The position numbers and the translations under genes are program-made. Under the pieces are notes generated by a model that made no database searches, had not been told where the DNA came from, and saw nothing but the letters and a program-made list of their open reading frames with translations. This document shows positions 48,823-60,321 of a stretch of DNA of 64,000 nt, one piece after another (within the stretch, counting starts at the first letter, position 1; every line of letters starts with the position of its first letter). The stretch lies in assembly GCA_021014945.1 (NCBI GenBank), contig MU266327.1, positions 186,001 through 250,000 of the forward strand, in the 5' to 3' direction. The stretch is from Leucogyrophana mollusca. Lineage: Eukaryota; Basidiomycota; Agaricomycetes; Boletales.

Positions 48823-51241
48823 ATGGATGTGCTCGTCTATCCCGCCCAACATCCATCCAGCAATCAGCTCAGTCAGTCCCTCAATGACCTTCTTTCGCCC
48901 AACTACGTCTCCCAAACTCTCCCCCAGGACCTCATCGCTGCGCCTGGGCACGCGTGGCAGACGTCCTGTGCCCTCCTCGTCCTCTTAACCCCACCACACG
49001 ATCACGCAGCAGTCCGGAAGTATATAGAAGGAGGCGGACGGATCCTAGCATTAGGTGTGCACGCGAGGTCAGGATCTGGTGTACTTGAGCTGGCACCGGG
49101 ATCGGGGTTTGGTCTCGGGACACCACTAGGACTAGGCTTAGGTTTGTCTTCGACCCGGGACACAAGTACGTTGAGGTTATCCGACGAGGGTCGGTCACTT
49201 TACATCACATTTCCCCAATCACCCTCTACGATCTCCTCAGAGGTAACTCCTGGAGACATCTCCGTCTTCCGCACTGCTGCTGCTCGCCTTGATGTTACTA
49301 CAAATGAAGAACGTGTCCTCGGCCGTTACCTAGAAGAAGGAACACTTGCAGGCATCATTTCACAGAGCGGAAAAATCTCGTTATGGTCCTGTGCTTCGCC
49401 GCTTGCGGGAGCACTCCTAGAAAAGACAGTTGTCGCGCTAGGGATGAGTCTTCCCCCACGCGTCCACGCGGACGGGCCACAGGTACTGCGAGAACAGACT
49501 CTCCCTCTTCCCCAACTCCTCCTAGCAAACCCGAGGCGATGGGACATACAGAAACGTATTGTGGATTCTCTGTTTGTTGGGGAAGATGTCAACCGGACGT
49601 TTGCTCGTCTCAAAGTGGACGATGGAACGACCACAGAGGCGTCTTTTTCTACCCCGCCGTCCTCTCGAGATAAAGATCGTTCGGCATTGATAATGACAGA
49701 CATCAATGACAACTTCGCTTTCCATTTCCCCACCTCGTTCCCTAGTCTAACACAGCCAGACTCGAACCCCTCTGCTCATCCACTGCTCGACCTGTTGTCG
49801 CCCGCCAATGCGGATCCCGCTTCGGAGAAGACAAAACATATCCTCGTCCCCGCACAACCTCTCACGTCAGACCAAGAGGCAACTTTCACTCCCCATTTCT
49901 CGCCCCAAGCGTTCTTTAAGGCTTTGGATGATTTCTATACACGAGACGGTGCATATAGCAGAGCCGTGGAGCAAGAACTCGCCAGTGAAATGGGCACTGA
50001 CGTCAAGGCCAACTCTGAGAAGACTTGGCATATCGGTGAAGCTCTGCTCTATGGCGAGATAGTGACCAGCACACAGACGATGCTTGATAAGTGAGTCCCT
50101 GCTCTTCTCGCTCTCTGTGGCATCGTTCCTATATCCGAGCAAGTGGTGTTGGATTATCTTCCTCTGCTTCCTCATATCTCAACGCTGACCTCACATCCAA
50201 CCTTCTCCCTCCCGATAACAAGAAATCCGACGTTCCTTCGTGCCCTTCCTTCACCACTCCTTTCCCTGGCCACCGTACAGCTCGCAGGACGCGGACGCGG
50301 CAAAAACACATGGGTGTCACCCTCGGGGTGTCTACAGATGTCCCTGAGATTGCGCGTGAAGCTCAAGGGGATGTCTCCCCCAGGTGAGTTCTCCTTCACA
50401 TTCGCCCAACCAAGAACCTCAACCATTGCCGTCCCAAGCGGGCAGCGAGCCAGCAATCCGCCCTTCAAATCTCGTTTTCATTCAGTACCTCTTTGCACTT
50501 GCGGTCACCGAGGCATGTCATGCTCTTGATTCCCAGCCTGGAGGCTGGGCACAAAATGTTCGGCTTAAGTGGCCGAACGACATCTATGGTGTATTTCCGA
50601 TCGCTGAAGGTAACAAGACGGAGCTGCGGAAGCTTGGCGGAATCCTCGTCAACACGAGCTTTGGCGGTGGGGAAGCAGATATTGTCATCGGTGTGTATAA
50701 CTTCCAATCACTTATAGGCCTCTTTCAAAGCTATGCTATGTGCTTATTCTGCTATACTTCCAGGTTGTGGTATTAACGTGCTCGACGATCCGCCGATTGC
50801 ATCACTTGCGCAGCTGACCGGATCCATCCCAGCACCATCTTACTTGACAGTAGAGCGCACAGCGGCGGCAATCCTGGCCAAATTCGAGGGTATGTGGAGC
50901 ACCTTCTTGGAAAAGGAGGATCGCGGCTTTGAACCCTTCATGGGGCTGTATCTCGAACGGTGGCTGCATTCGTGAGTAGCTTCCAACCATTCCCAAATCA
51001 ATATGAACGTGCAGCTGATGATCTATTGACAAAAATCAGTGACCAGATGGTGACCCTCACGACGACGACCCCATCAACAGACGTACGCATCGTTGGCATT
51101 ACACCAGACCACGGACTCTTGCGCACCGTACCAGTATCCCAAGGGTTCAATTCTCGCGGGTCTGCGGGGTATATCGATCTGCAGCCGGACGGAAACAGTT
51201 TTGATATGATGAAAGGGCTCATTAAAACGAAGACTTCATAA
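48823..51241 (+). CDS. BPL1: biotin-protein ligase (holocarboxylase synthetase)
   Basis: Attaches biotin to carboxylases such as acetyl-CoA and pyruvate carboxylase. Exon 1 (48823-50091) encodes the N-terminal glutamine-amidotransferase-like half found in fungal and animal enzymes: MDVLVYPAQHPSSNQL, WQTSCALLVLLTPPHDHAAV and KYIEGGGRILALGVHA. After an intron the catalytic domain follows: NPTFLRALPSPLL, the biotin/ATP loop GRGRGKNTWVSPSGCLQMSL, LVFIQYLFALAVTEACHALD, RLKWPNDIYG with its catalytic-region Lys, LGGILVNTSFGGGEADIVIG and CGINVLDDPP. The C-terminal SH3-like cap is VRIVGITPDHGLLRTVPV. The stretch near 49065-49150 is unusually Gly/Leu-rich (SGFGLGTPLGLGLGLSS) and is probably a disordered insertion. 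Complete. Confidence 0.93.
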
Positions 51242-51715
51242 GGGGCGAATGCCATGTCAATATGAGGGCATAGATTATTTGCTTCGTCCGTTTCTGCTGA
51301 TGAAATCTTTGAGAAGTATAACCAGAGCTTTGTATGTGCTGCATCTCGCCACGCACTGGCGCCAAGTGAAACTCGACGAAAGTCACGAAATGAATGTTAC
51401 GTCGGTGGGATGCCACAACCAGTGTCGTCGAGCAAAGGGCATCTTCTTGTCCTTTCTCATAGAGTCATACTACTTTCGGAACAGATCATAAGCTCTGAAG
51501 TTCATGCTCCTTGATGACTGCCAACACGCCAGAAAACCGTCGGGCGGACGTTATTGGACACATCTGGAGGCTTGTCGTGTTGATTCTGCTGGGATACGAG
51601 TGCTTGATCCCGGCGAGGCTGCTCTTGAAATTTTGAGTCTTTATGCTCCTGCTCGTACCAGCGGTGTTAATTCATCGAGGGTGCCACGTGACCGATCACC
51701 TGCCAGTGCCGCAAG
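51242..51715. other. intergenic between biotin ligase and L2HGDH
   Basis: No gene seen. Followed at 51716 by the upstream open frame of the next gene. Confidence 0.5.
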
Positions 51716-51841
51716 ATGCCGCAGTTCCTGAGCGTCACAAATGCGGGACGACGGAACAATAAACAGATCCTTGAGCGACTGGAAGGAATCGCGAACTTTG
51801 AACGCGTCGTTCGGCGCTGGTCAGTGATATGGCGGGAATGA
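51716..51841 (+). promoter_or_regulatory. uORF overlapping the L2HGDH start
   Basis: A 41-codon frame from ATG 51716 (MPQFLSVTNAGRRNNKQILE) to TGA 51839-51841. It overlaps the main ATG at 51829 in another frame. If transcribed it would reduce initiation at the main start. It is Arg-rich and could alternatively be part of an unseen first exon, but I find no phase-compatible donor with good consensus. Confidence 0.35.
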
Positions 51842-53384
51842 AAATACGCGGGCTCACGGCTGCACTGAACTCCACCGGGAAATTCAAGTATAGGGTATGT
51901 GCTGTTGTCTCCCGATAAGTAACCGGGTCTTATTCCAAGTTTTGTAGGACCCGGATGCAGCAGTAGATTTTCTCGTCGTAGGAGGCGGTTCGTTGGGACG
52001 GCCAAGTATCATTTGACCAAGCTGACGACCACGAACAGGTGTGGTGGGACTAGCAGTTGCGCAACGTTTGTCCGAACGCTTCCCTACGAAGTCTACATAC
52101 CTGGTCGAGAGGCACCCTCGCGCTGGAGAGGAGACCAGGTATGATACTCAGTTTTCCTTGCGTACAGGTGCTGAGCTAAGGTGCGTGGTAGTTCGCGAAA
52201 CTCCGAAGTCGTACATGCAGGTCGGTTCCTCCAACTCCCTGACCACGAAGACCACGAGTTTGACCGCGAGTTTACATTCAGGCCTTTACTATCCTCCCGA
52301 GTCACTGAAGACCCAGCTATGCTTGCGCGGCCGACATCTCATGTATGAGCGCTGTGACAAGTACAATATCCCATATCGCAAGACTGGAAAGCTCGTGGTC
52401 GCTCAAGAGCATCAAAGGCCATATGTAGAAAGTCTCTTCCAGAAATCACTCCAGCTGAAATGGCCTCGACATTCGCCCTCTCACACTCCAGGCGAGTATG
52501 CCCTTCCGACATCCCTCATCAGCGGCAGCGAAGCTCGCGAGCTTGAGCCCGATTTATCCGAGAACATCGCCGCCGCTCTCTGGAGTCCAGAGACTGGCAT
52601 CGTTGATTCCCATTCTTTCATGGAGAGCCTAGAGAAAGACATCTCAGACAGTGAAGGCGGAGAATTGGTATATTCAACACGAGTCGTTCGTGTTGACCCT
52701 CACAAACACTCAGCATCAACATCCGAAGACGGCTGGGTAGTGCAGACTGTCACGGAAGATGCACAGGAGGGCGATGCACTACTCGCGAGGACCCTAATTA
52801 ACGCTTCAGGGCTATCCTCGAATTTGATTCTAAACGCACTTCTCCCTGAAGAATCTCGAATCCCGATGTTCTTCGGTCGTGGGTCTTACGCGGCCTACAG
52901 TGGTCCTGGAGTATCTCGAATAAACCGACTCATATACCCATGCCCGGAAACGGGGAACAGCCGCCATGCCTTCCAGTCTCTGGGCACCCATCTCACCCTT
53001 GATTTGCAAGGGAAACTTCGATTTGGACCAGATTTAGAGTGGATATCCCCGCCGTCTAACGCACTCGAACACGATTCCAACGAGGAAAATGTAGATTTCT
53101 GGAAGAAGCGGCTTATACCTGATGATTCGAGGCTTAAGGAGATGCATCAGGCTGTCGCGGAGTATTTGCCAGGGGTTGAGTTTGCAGGATTCAGGCCAGA
53201 CTATGTGGGTATTCGCCCCAAACTCGTAGTAGCGGGTTTCCAGGATTTTGTCATTCGGACGGACTACTCGAATGGCAGTGACGGAGGCCTAATGGTTAGT
53301 TTGATGGGTATAGAAAGCCCTGGACTTACTTCTAGCCTGGCTATTGCTGAGCATGTCGTCGAGGACGTGATAGGAAGGGCGTGA
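51829..53384 (+). CDS. L-2-hydroxyglutarate dehydrogenase (FAD-dependent)
   Basis: Oxidises L-2-hydroxyglutarate, a by-product of mitochondrial malate dehydrogenase, to 2-oxoglutarate. The start is MAGMKIRGLTAALNSTGKF. Two introns later the FAD-binding Rossmann motif is assembled as DFLVVGGGVVGLAVAQRLSE, with YLVERHPRAGEETS. Two more introns give SSRNSEVVHAGLYYPPESLK, the diagnostic block of this family. The long last exon carries YNIPYRKTGKLVVA, GSEARELEPDLSENIAAALW and SPETGIVDSHSFMESL, and finally EFAGFRPDYVGIRPKLV and GIESPGLTSSLAIAEHVVED. Complete, about 450 residues. The N-terminus has few acidic residues but is not a clear presequence, so mitochondrial location is inferred from the family. 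Confidence 0.93.
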
Positions 53385-54189
53385 GGAGGTATGATAATAT
53401 GAATATGTACAAGCCCGACGTAGCCGCTAAGCTGAGCGTGTGGGAATCTCCTCAAGACACAGAAGTAAGACGGTCGTTATTCTACAAGAGCTACATTGGC
53501 GCTGTGTCGGGCAATTCTGTGGCAGTGTTTCCACGCCTCAGTTGGCTTGCGAGTCCAGTTGAGCCCCCAGGTAATTTTCCGCCTCTGCACTTACCTCGAG
53601 TTCGTCTAGTATTGCCGCGTCAACGCACAGAATATATCCAGAGTCTTTCCAGCCTGAGGACCGAGTGCTTCTGCATGTTTGCTGTAGAGGCATGTAGAAT
53701 CTCTTCTTTCAACGGCTGAACTTGGTGGCTGTGGTCCTGCGATGGATTGGTTGTTTATCCTTGTTGCGCTCAGAGGCCCTTGCCAAACAAAGACACACAA
53801 CTTGCCGCGTCCACTACCGCATTCCCAAAAAGGGAATAAACTCATATGCTAACCTTCCGGCCTTCCTCTGGCCTGTGCAACGAGTTTCTGAGCTATAAAG
53901 ACGAGGTTTGGACGTCTAAAAACCCCACCACTCTGGCCTTTTGGCTTAGATCAAGTGTAGTATGGGTGATCTATAGCTAAACCAAGCCCAGATGCAGTAA
54001 TTGCCCAAAGGGGAAGTCTGAAACAAATAAATGATGCACAAATAAACATTGCTCGGGAGTCTCCGCAAACAAACACAACTGTGGCGCGAAAAAACAACGC
54101 TCGGGAGTCTCCGCGGTCGGCTAATGCCGCCAACTTCAGCACGCTGATTGTGTTCCACCTCGCACAGGCAGCTCACACCCACTAGTCAC
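53385..54189. other. intergenic, start of gene-poor tract, with a short direct repeat
   Basis: No gene seen. A 16-base direct repeat GCTCGGGAGTCTCCGC occurs at 54051-54066 and 54099-54114 (48 nt apart, start to start). The surrounding sequence is non-coding in appearance. Confidence 0.5.
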
Positions 54190-54586
54190 GGCGCTGTATT
54201 GCCACCCAATTTACAAGGATGCAGCGCTCAGTCCACGCCCAAATAAGCCCTGCAAAGCGCGCTACGAGGAATTCGACGTTATCGATGGAACAGTCTCCAC
54301 CTGTGTACTGTCTTCATCTACGATGACCGCAATCCAGGGGTGCGTTGGCGGGTTACTCGGTCTGTCTGTCCACCAGCCCTTTAGCATTTTACACCGGCAG
54401 TTCACACCGCACATTACACCCACCATTCCAATCCACCAACATGCGGCACCCCGGTACACCCCAATAACTCCAACAAAGGTGCGCCGCAAGGAATTCGCCG
54501 TCATCGATAGGACGTTTGGCTCCGCGACCGAACCCCACCCAGAAAACCGCGGGTCAAGCACTACCCGCCACCACGACGGCAAGTGA
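54190..54586 (+). other. coding-like relic with internal repeat, possible retroelement gag remnant
   Basis: One plus-strand frame, stop-free to 54586, reads LYCHPIYKDAALSPRPNKP, then ARYEEFDVIDGTVSTCVLSS. After 74 codons, still in frame, it carries a similar unit RRKEFAVIDRTFGS. The two copies differ partly at synonymous positions, which suggests past coding. I do not recognise the family; the spacing and composition remind me of gag-like polyproteins of retroelements, but this is weak. No start, partner exons, protease or reverse transcriptase is seen. Confidence 0.25.
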
Positions 54587-56660
54587 CGTCATCTCCAGCG
54601 ATTGGACTCCGGCATCCCCAGGTGACGAGAAGGCCGGAAAGGTGCAATCAATTATCAAGGTGAGGCTCAATAGGTCAGCAGCGAGGAGAACTCGTCTCCG
54701 CTTAGCACCTCAAGCACCAGTGGGCGCGTCACTACCTGGCGCCCTCACGGTACAGTACATCCCAGTCCCCTCACAGCACATTCTAACAAGGCCTGCCACG
54801 TTCAGCACCAACCGCCTTTGTTATTGGTCACGCCTCGCGTGGCGGCTTGCAGTCTCACTGGCTCATCTATTAACACATGCTGCACTTGGTTAGTCTCGTC
54901 GCTCCGCCTCAATTATTTACTGGCACTTTGATCATATTACGGGAGTACCTCAATATAAGGGGAGTCATTCGGGCGTTGTATTCTCAGTGATGTCGCCAGG
55001 CAGATTTTCACCATGCCAACTATCTTTGAAACCACCGCTGAATGTCACAGATGCTGGGGTTTCGACAAAGAAGCCCAGCGTCTTCGCTGGTTTATTAGTG
55101 AGTGGTGACCAACCACCTGAGGGTTCGGTCACTTGTCCGCGCCGGGTGCCGCCTTTGTCGCATCCACAAAATGCTTCCCTTCAGAGATGCACTTTTCGCT
55201 CACCGATTCTCCCTCCACAGGCGTGTTACCTTTTTGGGAATTTGGCCCCCAGACCAGGTGGTGAACTCTCGATCTTGGTGCCCACTTCCACGGCTCTGTT
55301 GGTGAAATCTCGTGCCGCTTCCTTTCTTCACCCCTGGGTCTGGCGTTGAAATATCTTCTGTTTTATAGTTTAACCACTATAATGGAGGCACCGCCTCTAT
55401 TCTTTGGTTATTAAATTTTTGCCGCCCTTGTTCCTTCGAGCTCTGCTTGCAACTCGGAGGACGTGATGACCTTGCTATTGCACTATCGGCTTGTGTCGTC
55501 GGGGGATCTTTTTTATGGTTATCTCTCTTTGTTGTGTCGCTAATTCATGATCCCTCGATCATGCATGGGGCTTAACAAACAGAAATGATGCCTAATTTAA
55601 TCCGCGTTAATACTTAGCAAATACTACCATTGGATCGAAATTCTGTGAGAACTTGGATAATACAGCCATGAGATTATTTTAACCCTGGCATTTAATGTGC
55701 AAGTGCACTAAGATCCTAGCTGCACGAGTATGTATTATTTATATTTTTTTAGAGTGTTGAGCTCTGGTAAAGCTGCAGCAGAAAGTTTGCAAACCTTTGT
55801 CACGCGCTGTCACATCGTGGATGGTAGGCGCCGGGAATTGCCGCAGACGATTTGGTAGGGAGCGTGATTTCCTCTTTGAGTCAGTCAGTCACTCTCGCAC
55901 AAGAAAACTTGGATACCACAACAATGTTGCCCTCCGTCGCCTCGCAAAATTAAGTGGCAGAAGTAGTGTTTGAAGGTGAATGCCTCGTGATCATTTGGAC
56001 GGCGGTTTGAGAGCAGCGCTCAATCTACGGGACTGGGGTCAGGCTTGTGGAGTCACAGTCCAGTTTGCAGTCATCTGAGGATCATAGCAGAATTAACATC
56101 ATCGTTCGATAAGTATAACAGACCTCGATCATGAGGCAGACTCATTGTCGACGGTGCTTCATTTTTAAACATTCGGGTGCTACATGTTGCCCCCAGGACG
56201 CAGTGCCGTGTCGAGAACTCCAGAGCTCACGCTACTCGAACAGAACTGGGCAATACCTACCATTGGAAATCCGAGGCACGGTTTGCTTGTGCACGAACTC
56301 GCATAGTCAGCCGGCGTCGCCAATAGCTACGACGAACACAACATGATATCAGTCACTATTCGCGAGGACATAGACCCATCCATGGTCTCCGAAATAGCTA
56401 ATGATGACCAGCGTAGCGACTTTGGCTACAGCATTCTTTTTGGCGCAGACGGTCTCGGCTGAAGTGTCAGGTCAACGAGACCTCTACCTGGGAACACGTA
56501 CTCGCAGCCGTGCTCGCACTCCTGTTCATGGTTGTGGAACAGGGCACTTTGGATCGGCACCTTGCACTTCATCGAAGGGGAAAGGTTTGCTTTGTAGATT
56601 GGTCCCTGAAATACCGTTTTGTGAGGGAGTTGGTCCAGTGTTAATAGGGCGTTCGAAGAA
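54587..56660. other. gene-poor tract
   Basis: No supported gene. A TATA-like AATATAAGGGG at about 54950 precedes a 119-codon frame (ATG 54990, MSPGRFSPCQLSLKPPLNVT) without recognisable domain. Small frames at 56131 and 56401 (the latter opening with a signal-peptide-like MMTSVATLATAFFLAQTVSA) are isolated. The stretch 55380-55770 is AT-rich. Likely decayed mobile-element and intergenic DNA. Confidence 0.4.
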
Positions 56661-56980
56661 CTAAAGTGTCAAGGCGTCAGCGTGGTTGCGAATTCGTGAC
56701 AAAGTAGTGTATATAGTTGCCCGTGTGCGAAAAGTTCGGTGCGGAGATGGAGCACGATATGTTGTAGCATCAATCCATGACAACCATGAAACATGGTCGC
56801 ATAAGCTTGCAGTGGAAATTGCTTGTGGTTTGGCGGCACACTCAGATATCCGTCGCCCATACAGCAAGAAAGCCGTCAGGTTTCCCAAAGTACTTGGTGT
56901 CATTCTGATATGCAGAAATGCCTTGCATACCGATGACTCCGTGGAAAGAGCAGCTCACCATTTTGTATGGGTGTAGTGTG
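56661..56980 (-). pseudogene. broken PIF1/Helitron-like helicase C-terminal fragment
   Basis: On the minus strand one frame reads HKQFPLQAYATMFHGCHGLM and LRTELFAHGQLYT. The next frame continues as YTTLSRIRNHADALTL. Together they resemble the last motifs of PIF1-type helicases (RRQFP..., MT..KSQG..., FxHGQLYVALSRVR), but with a one-base frame change between HGQLYT and TTLSRIR, a lost KSQG core and no upstream motifs Ia to IV. This is a degenerate fragment, most likely from a Helitron or a PIF1-like gene copy. I do not see Helitron ends (5'-TC, 3' hairpin plus CTRR) with certainty. Confidence 0.5.
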
Positions 56981-57146
56981 AGGATTCTTTAGAAAAAGAA
57001 AATCATTTAGGAGGAAAGCAGAGTTAAGACACATTGGCGTGCGCCCCATGACGCGGAGGACACGGTGCCGGAAGCAAACGTTTCGTGCCTCTATTATAGA
57101 GATATCCTGTATTCGACGTCACGGTATAGACTGGAGTCAAACAGCT

Positions 57147-57799
57147 TTATGGATTGGCCTCCCCTCGCGATGCAACTTTGGGTTCCCAAGCGTTAATCTT
57201 TGGCACGACCGTGTTGTATGGCTTGTATGCGCCTCTTGTACCTGTAAGATTTTCGGTCCAAGGCTGCAAGACGGATGGGGTGAACCTCCGGTGCTGCAGA
57301 GCACGCGTCATAAACGTACCGCTTTCCATGGCGGAGATAGATTTTGCATGACTTTGTCTTCGGTTGGGGGAAGTTGGCGTATGTGAGACAGCCATGAGTG
57401 CCACTCAGCTGGAACCTGAGTTGCGTTGTTGTAATGCTAAGGGAGGGTTAGGGAGGTATCAGGCTGGAAAACACAAGGCGTGACATACCTGTGCAAAGTC
57501 TACCCATCGATGACGACCTGCAAGAGAGAAAGCACAAGCGAGTTAACCCACCAAGGTCTCACCGTATCTCATTGAGCGTACCTGGGAGTTCATCATCCGG
57601 ATTCAAGTTCTCAAAATATCGGTTGCCGAACCTGCCTCGAATGTCGGAGATATTCGCGCAATGACAAAGTGGAGCATACGCACTGGTCCGTCCCAACATG
57701 GTTGCCGGCTTTGGCGTCACCAATGTATTGCATCTGATGCCACCATTGCCTGATTCCCGTCCTACGGATGTTCCGCACGTATCGTATTAAGGACACCAT
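57147..57799 (-). CDS. NDUFA12: NADH:ubiquinone oxidoreductase subunit NDUFA12 (B17.2)
   Basis: An accessory subunit of mitochondrial complex I at the matrix arm. Six short exons: MVSLIRYVRNIRRTGIRQWW with HQMQYIGDAKAGNHVGTDQ; FGNRYFENLNPDDELPG; RHRWVDFAQ; HYNNATQVPAEWHSWLSHIR with QLPPTEDKVMQNLSPPWKA; and PWTENLTGTRGAYKPYNTVV with PKINAWEPKVASRGEANP. All introns are GT-AG and phases agree. The GxDxxGNRYFE, GRHRWVDFA and EWHSWLSH motifs are the hallmark of this family. About 140 residues, the usual size. It lies between the helicase relic and BEM1. Confidence 0.94.
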
Positions 57800-58178
57800 G
57801 ACGGTGGAAGACGAGGAAGTTGTTTATGTCTATTTGGTTTCGGGTCACCTTGCTTTGCTATGTTTGTCCAGAAAAGGAAGGTGGTGTTGTTCGAGAGTAA
57901 GTATTGGAACGTCGACAGTGGGGGCACGCGATTTAGTGAGGGATGTATGCAATGCGGCATAACAAACGAGGTTTGTTGCTAGTACACAACAGTATTAAAA
58001 GGAACTATATGACGGAAGTAACACATGAAACCCAGGCGTCCAGACAACACTAGTACTATCAAATGACAAGAAGCGCTACATGCAAGAGAGATGAGATCGA
58101 ACAACAAAAGGGATACTTTAGAAACCGAATATAATAAAAAATCTAAAATATAGCCAACACCTCCTCGCCGTACCCACT
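57800..58178. other. intergenic
   Basis: 5' flank of NDUFA12 and 3' flank of BEM1, AT-rich from 58080. No gene seen. Confidence 0.5.
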
Positions 58179-60321
58179 TCAGTCAGCATACAACACATGT
58201 TTCTCCGTACTGTCCAACCAATCTCGTAATTCTCGATCGCCCTCGATGCCCACGAACTCGTCGTTCAAGCTGTCCCTGTAGCGCAGGTTTACTACGTTTC
58301 CACCTAGTCTTGCCTGCACCTTGCCCATGAGTTCAGCATGCGTGACTCTCGGATGGACTCGTATGGCGATAAGGTCGTCGGTTACGCGGTCAAATATCTT
58401 AATCTTCACAAAAGCCGTCTGCGGATTACCCGCAGATATTGGGGGAGTGTTTAAATTAGTGGCAGTCGGGTGAGAGCGCGAACGGGAAGAAACCGCAATC
58501 GACTGCTGTGATGAATGGAAGGATGAGGGAGACGACGTTGTGTGCTCTGGCCACTGCGAGTTCGAAGCCACGGAGTATTCGCTTGCGCGATGTGTATCGA
58601 CATGAGGAGGATATATATCAGAACGTTCTTTGGACGAAGATTGGGAGCGTGAATGGGTGGAGAGGCGTCCGTTCGTGTGCGAATGATGGTCGACACGGCG
58701 GACAGAAGACGCAGTATCGGACCGCTTGTGGTGCTGAGCGGGTTGTCGGATAGTCACGCTCGCCTGTGAGTCGCGCGCGGCATACGGGTGTGACGGTGGT
58801 GTATGGTCTTCTCCATAATCTGACCCGTCACTCCGATCATCACGGTCACGATCGGACAACCTCATGTCCCCAAGGGTATCCCGCACCTCCTCCTCGAAGT
58901 CCTGTGGTTCGGCAGAGTACCCGTTCATGTGCTCTAAACCATCCTGCTCTCCCCCTTCAGCAAACAGGGCCCTGATCTCGTCGTATCGAGGTTCAATGTC
59001 GTTCTCCACGTCGCCTGGCTTAGGCGCGAGGAAATCCCGGACAAGTTGATGCTCCAAGATGTAATTTGCGCCAACTGAGTTCAGAGCGCAAAGTTTGTGA
59101 AGGTACTCATCCAGCTCGTCTCGACGCGCGGCAGTAATTTCATCGTCAACTTTTTCCGAGGGTCCTGGCATGAACGGTAGTATGCGGCCGGCCGAAGGGG
59201 AACGCCCAGCTTCGCGAGGAAAGGTCTCCAGGAGGCGTACTTGGAAGTCATAGAAGTCGTTGTATACTCTGAATAGAACGAGCTGTTTAGCCATTGGAAG
59301 GGAATGTGGATCGGCGGGATCATATGGTTGAAATACAGCGTCTATGCGAAACCAGTATTCGTTCATTTCATGATGGAACGAGACTACATCTGCGGAGAGA
59401 AGGATTCCTTCTGGCAGTTGAACCGGCGAAGGTGGTCGAGGTTGTGAATTGGGGGGCGGAGGCTGGTCAGAAGACGGGTGATGGCCAAATCCAGATTCCT
59501 GTTGTTGTGCGTAAGGGCTGTCGGGAACTGAGAGTTGACTCGGAATGTCATCGATGACTCCGAGGGAAATGCTGCTCTGCTTGTAGTTTATCATGGCCTT
59601 CTTCCAGTCCTCCACTTTCGGTAAATCTCCTCTATCCATCAGTGCGTCCACATCAGCTATAGGGAGGTTTGTAGCTGGATCCCTAACTTCTACAAAGGAG
59701 GCCGGGATCAAGCCTGGTCGACCCAATCTGCCAATGGGTTTCGCTACGAACCACTCGCGGTTAGATTGGGCGACGACAGATATAGGGTCTCCAGCCTTGG
59801 CATCAAGCTCGTCTGCGCGCTCGGCCAAAAAGTCGTGGAGAACCACAGCATAGAAGACCTGTGTCTTGGGTGATTTCGGCGACATCACAGGGCTAGTTAA
59901 AATCGGACTTTTCAAGCCCACGCTGATTCGGGACGTGCGTATGCTGAGGAGCCGTCGGGGGGGATCACATGTTAAGCAGTCCTGTGGAACGGCTGCAAAT
60001 GACTCACGAAGCTGGACTTTTACAGAACTCTTCAAACATCGACTTGGGAACCAGCCCTCGGGCCCCGGTGACGGGATTGTGAGCTTCATACCAATCCCCG
60101 TTACTATCTGGATCTCCAGTTACATAGAAAAAATCTCCCTTCTGAAAGGGAAGTTGCTGAGGAGCCTGTGGTCTGTATGCGGAAACGGCGCGTATTACTT
60201 TTTGAGGAGGCAGGGACGCGGATAGCGGTTTAGATAAAGATGGTAATGGTAGAGGTGTCGAGATTTGGAGACGGTGGTGAGTATCCTTGTTCCCGTTGAG
60301 TGATTTGCGTAGGGACTTCAT
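58179..60321 (-). CDS. BEM1: Bem1-type polarity scaffold (SH3-SH3-PX-PB1)
   Basis: Scaffold linking Cdc42, its exchange factor Cdc24 and PAK kinases at growth sites. MKSLRKSLNGNKDTHHRLQ leads to SH3-1 (RAVSAYRPQAPQQLPFQKGD; GDPDSNGDWYEAHNP; RGLVPKSMFEEF). One intron (donor GTGAGT, acceptor CTCAG) joins to SIRTSRISVGLKSP. SH3-2 follows: VFYAVVLHDFLAERADELDA and NREWFVAKPIGRLGRPGLIP. The PX domain has YWFRIDAVFQPY, LVLFRVYNDFYDFQVRLLET and GRILPFMPGP. A Ser-rich linker precedes the C-terminal PB1 domain (VKIKIFDRVTDDLIAIRVHP; NLRYRDSLNDEFVGIEGDRE), ending HVLYAD. The PB1 Lys/Asp pattern suits pairing with Cdc24. About 690 residues, complete. Confidence 0.95.

Noticed and set aside
54584..54591. 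TGACGTCA palindrome, a perfect CRE/ATF site
   Set aside because: A single 8-base match in a gene-poor tract, not near a supported start codon, is expected by chance.
56401..56664. Small secreted protein with signal-peptide-like N-terminus (MMTSVATLATAFFLAQTVSA)
   Set aside because: It lies in a decayed region antisense to the helicase relic's flank, has no Cys pattern or supported exons, and could be chance hydrophobicity.
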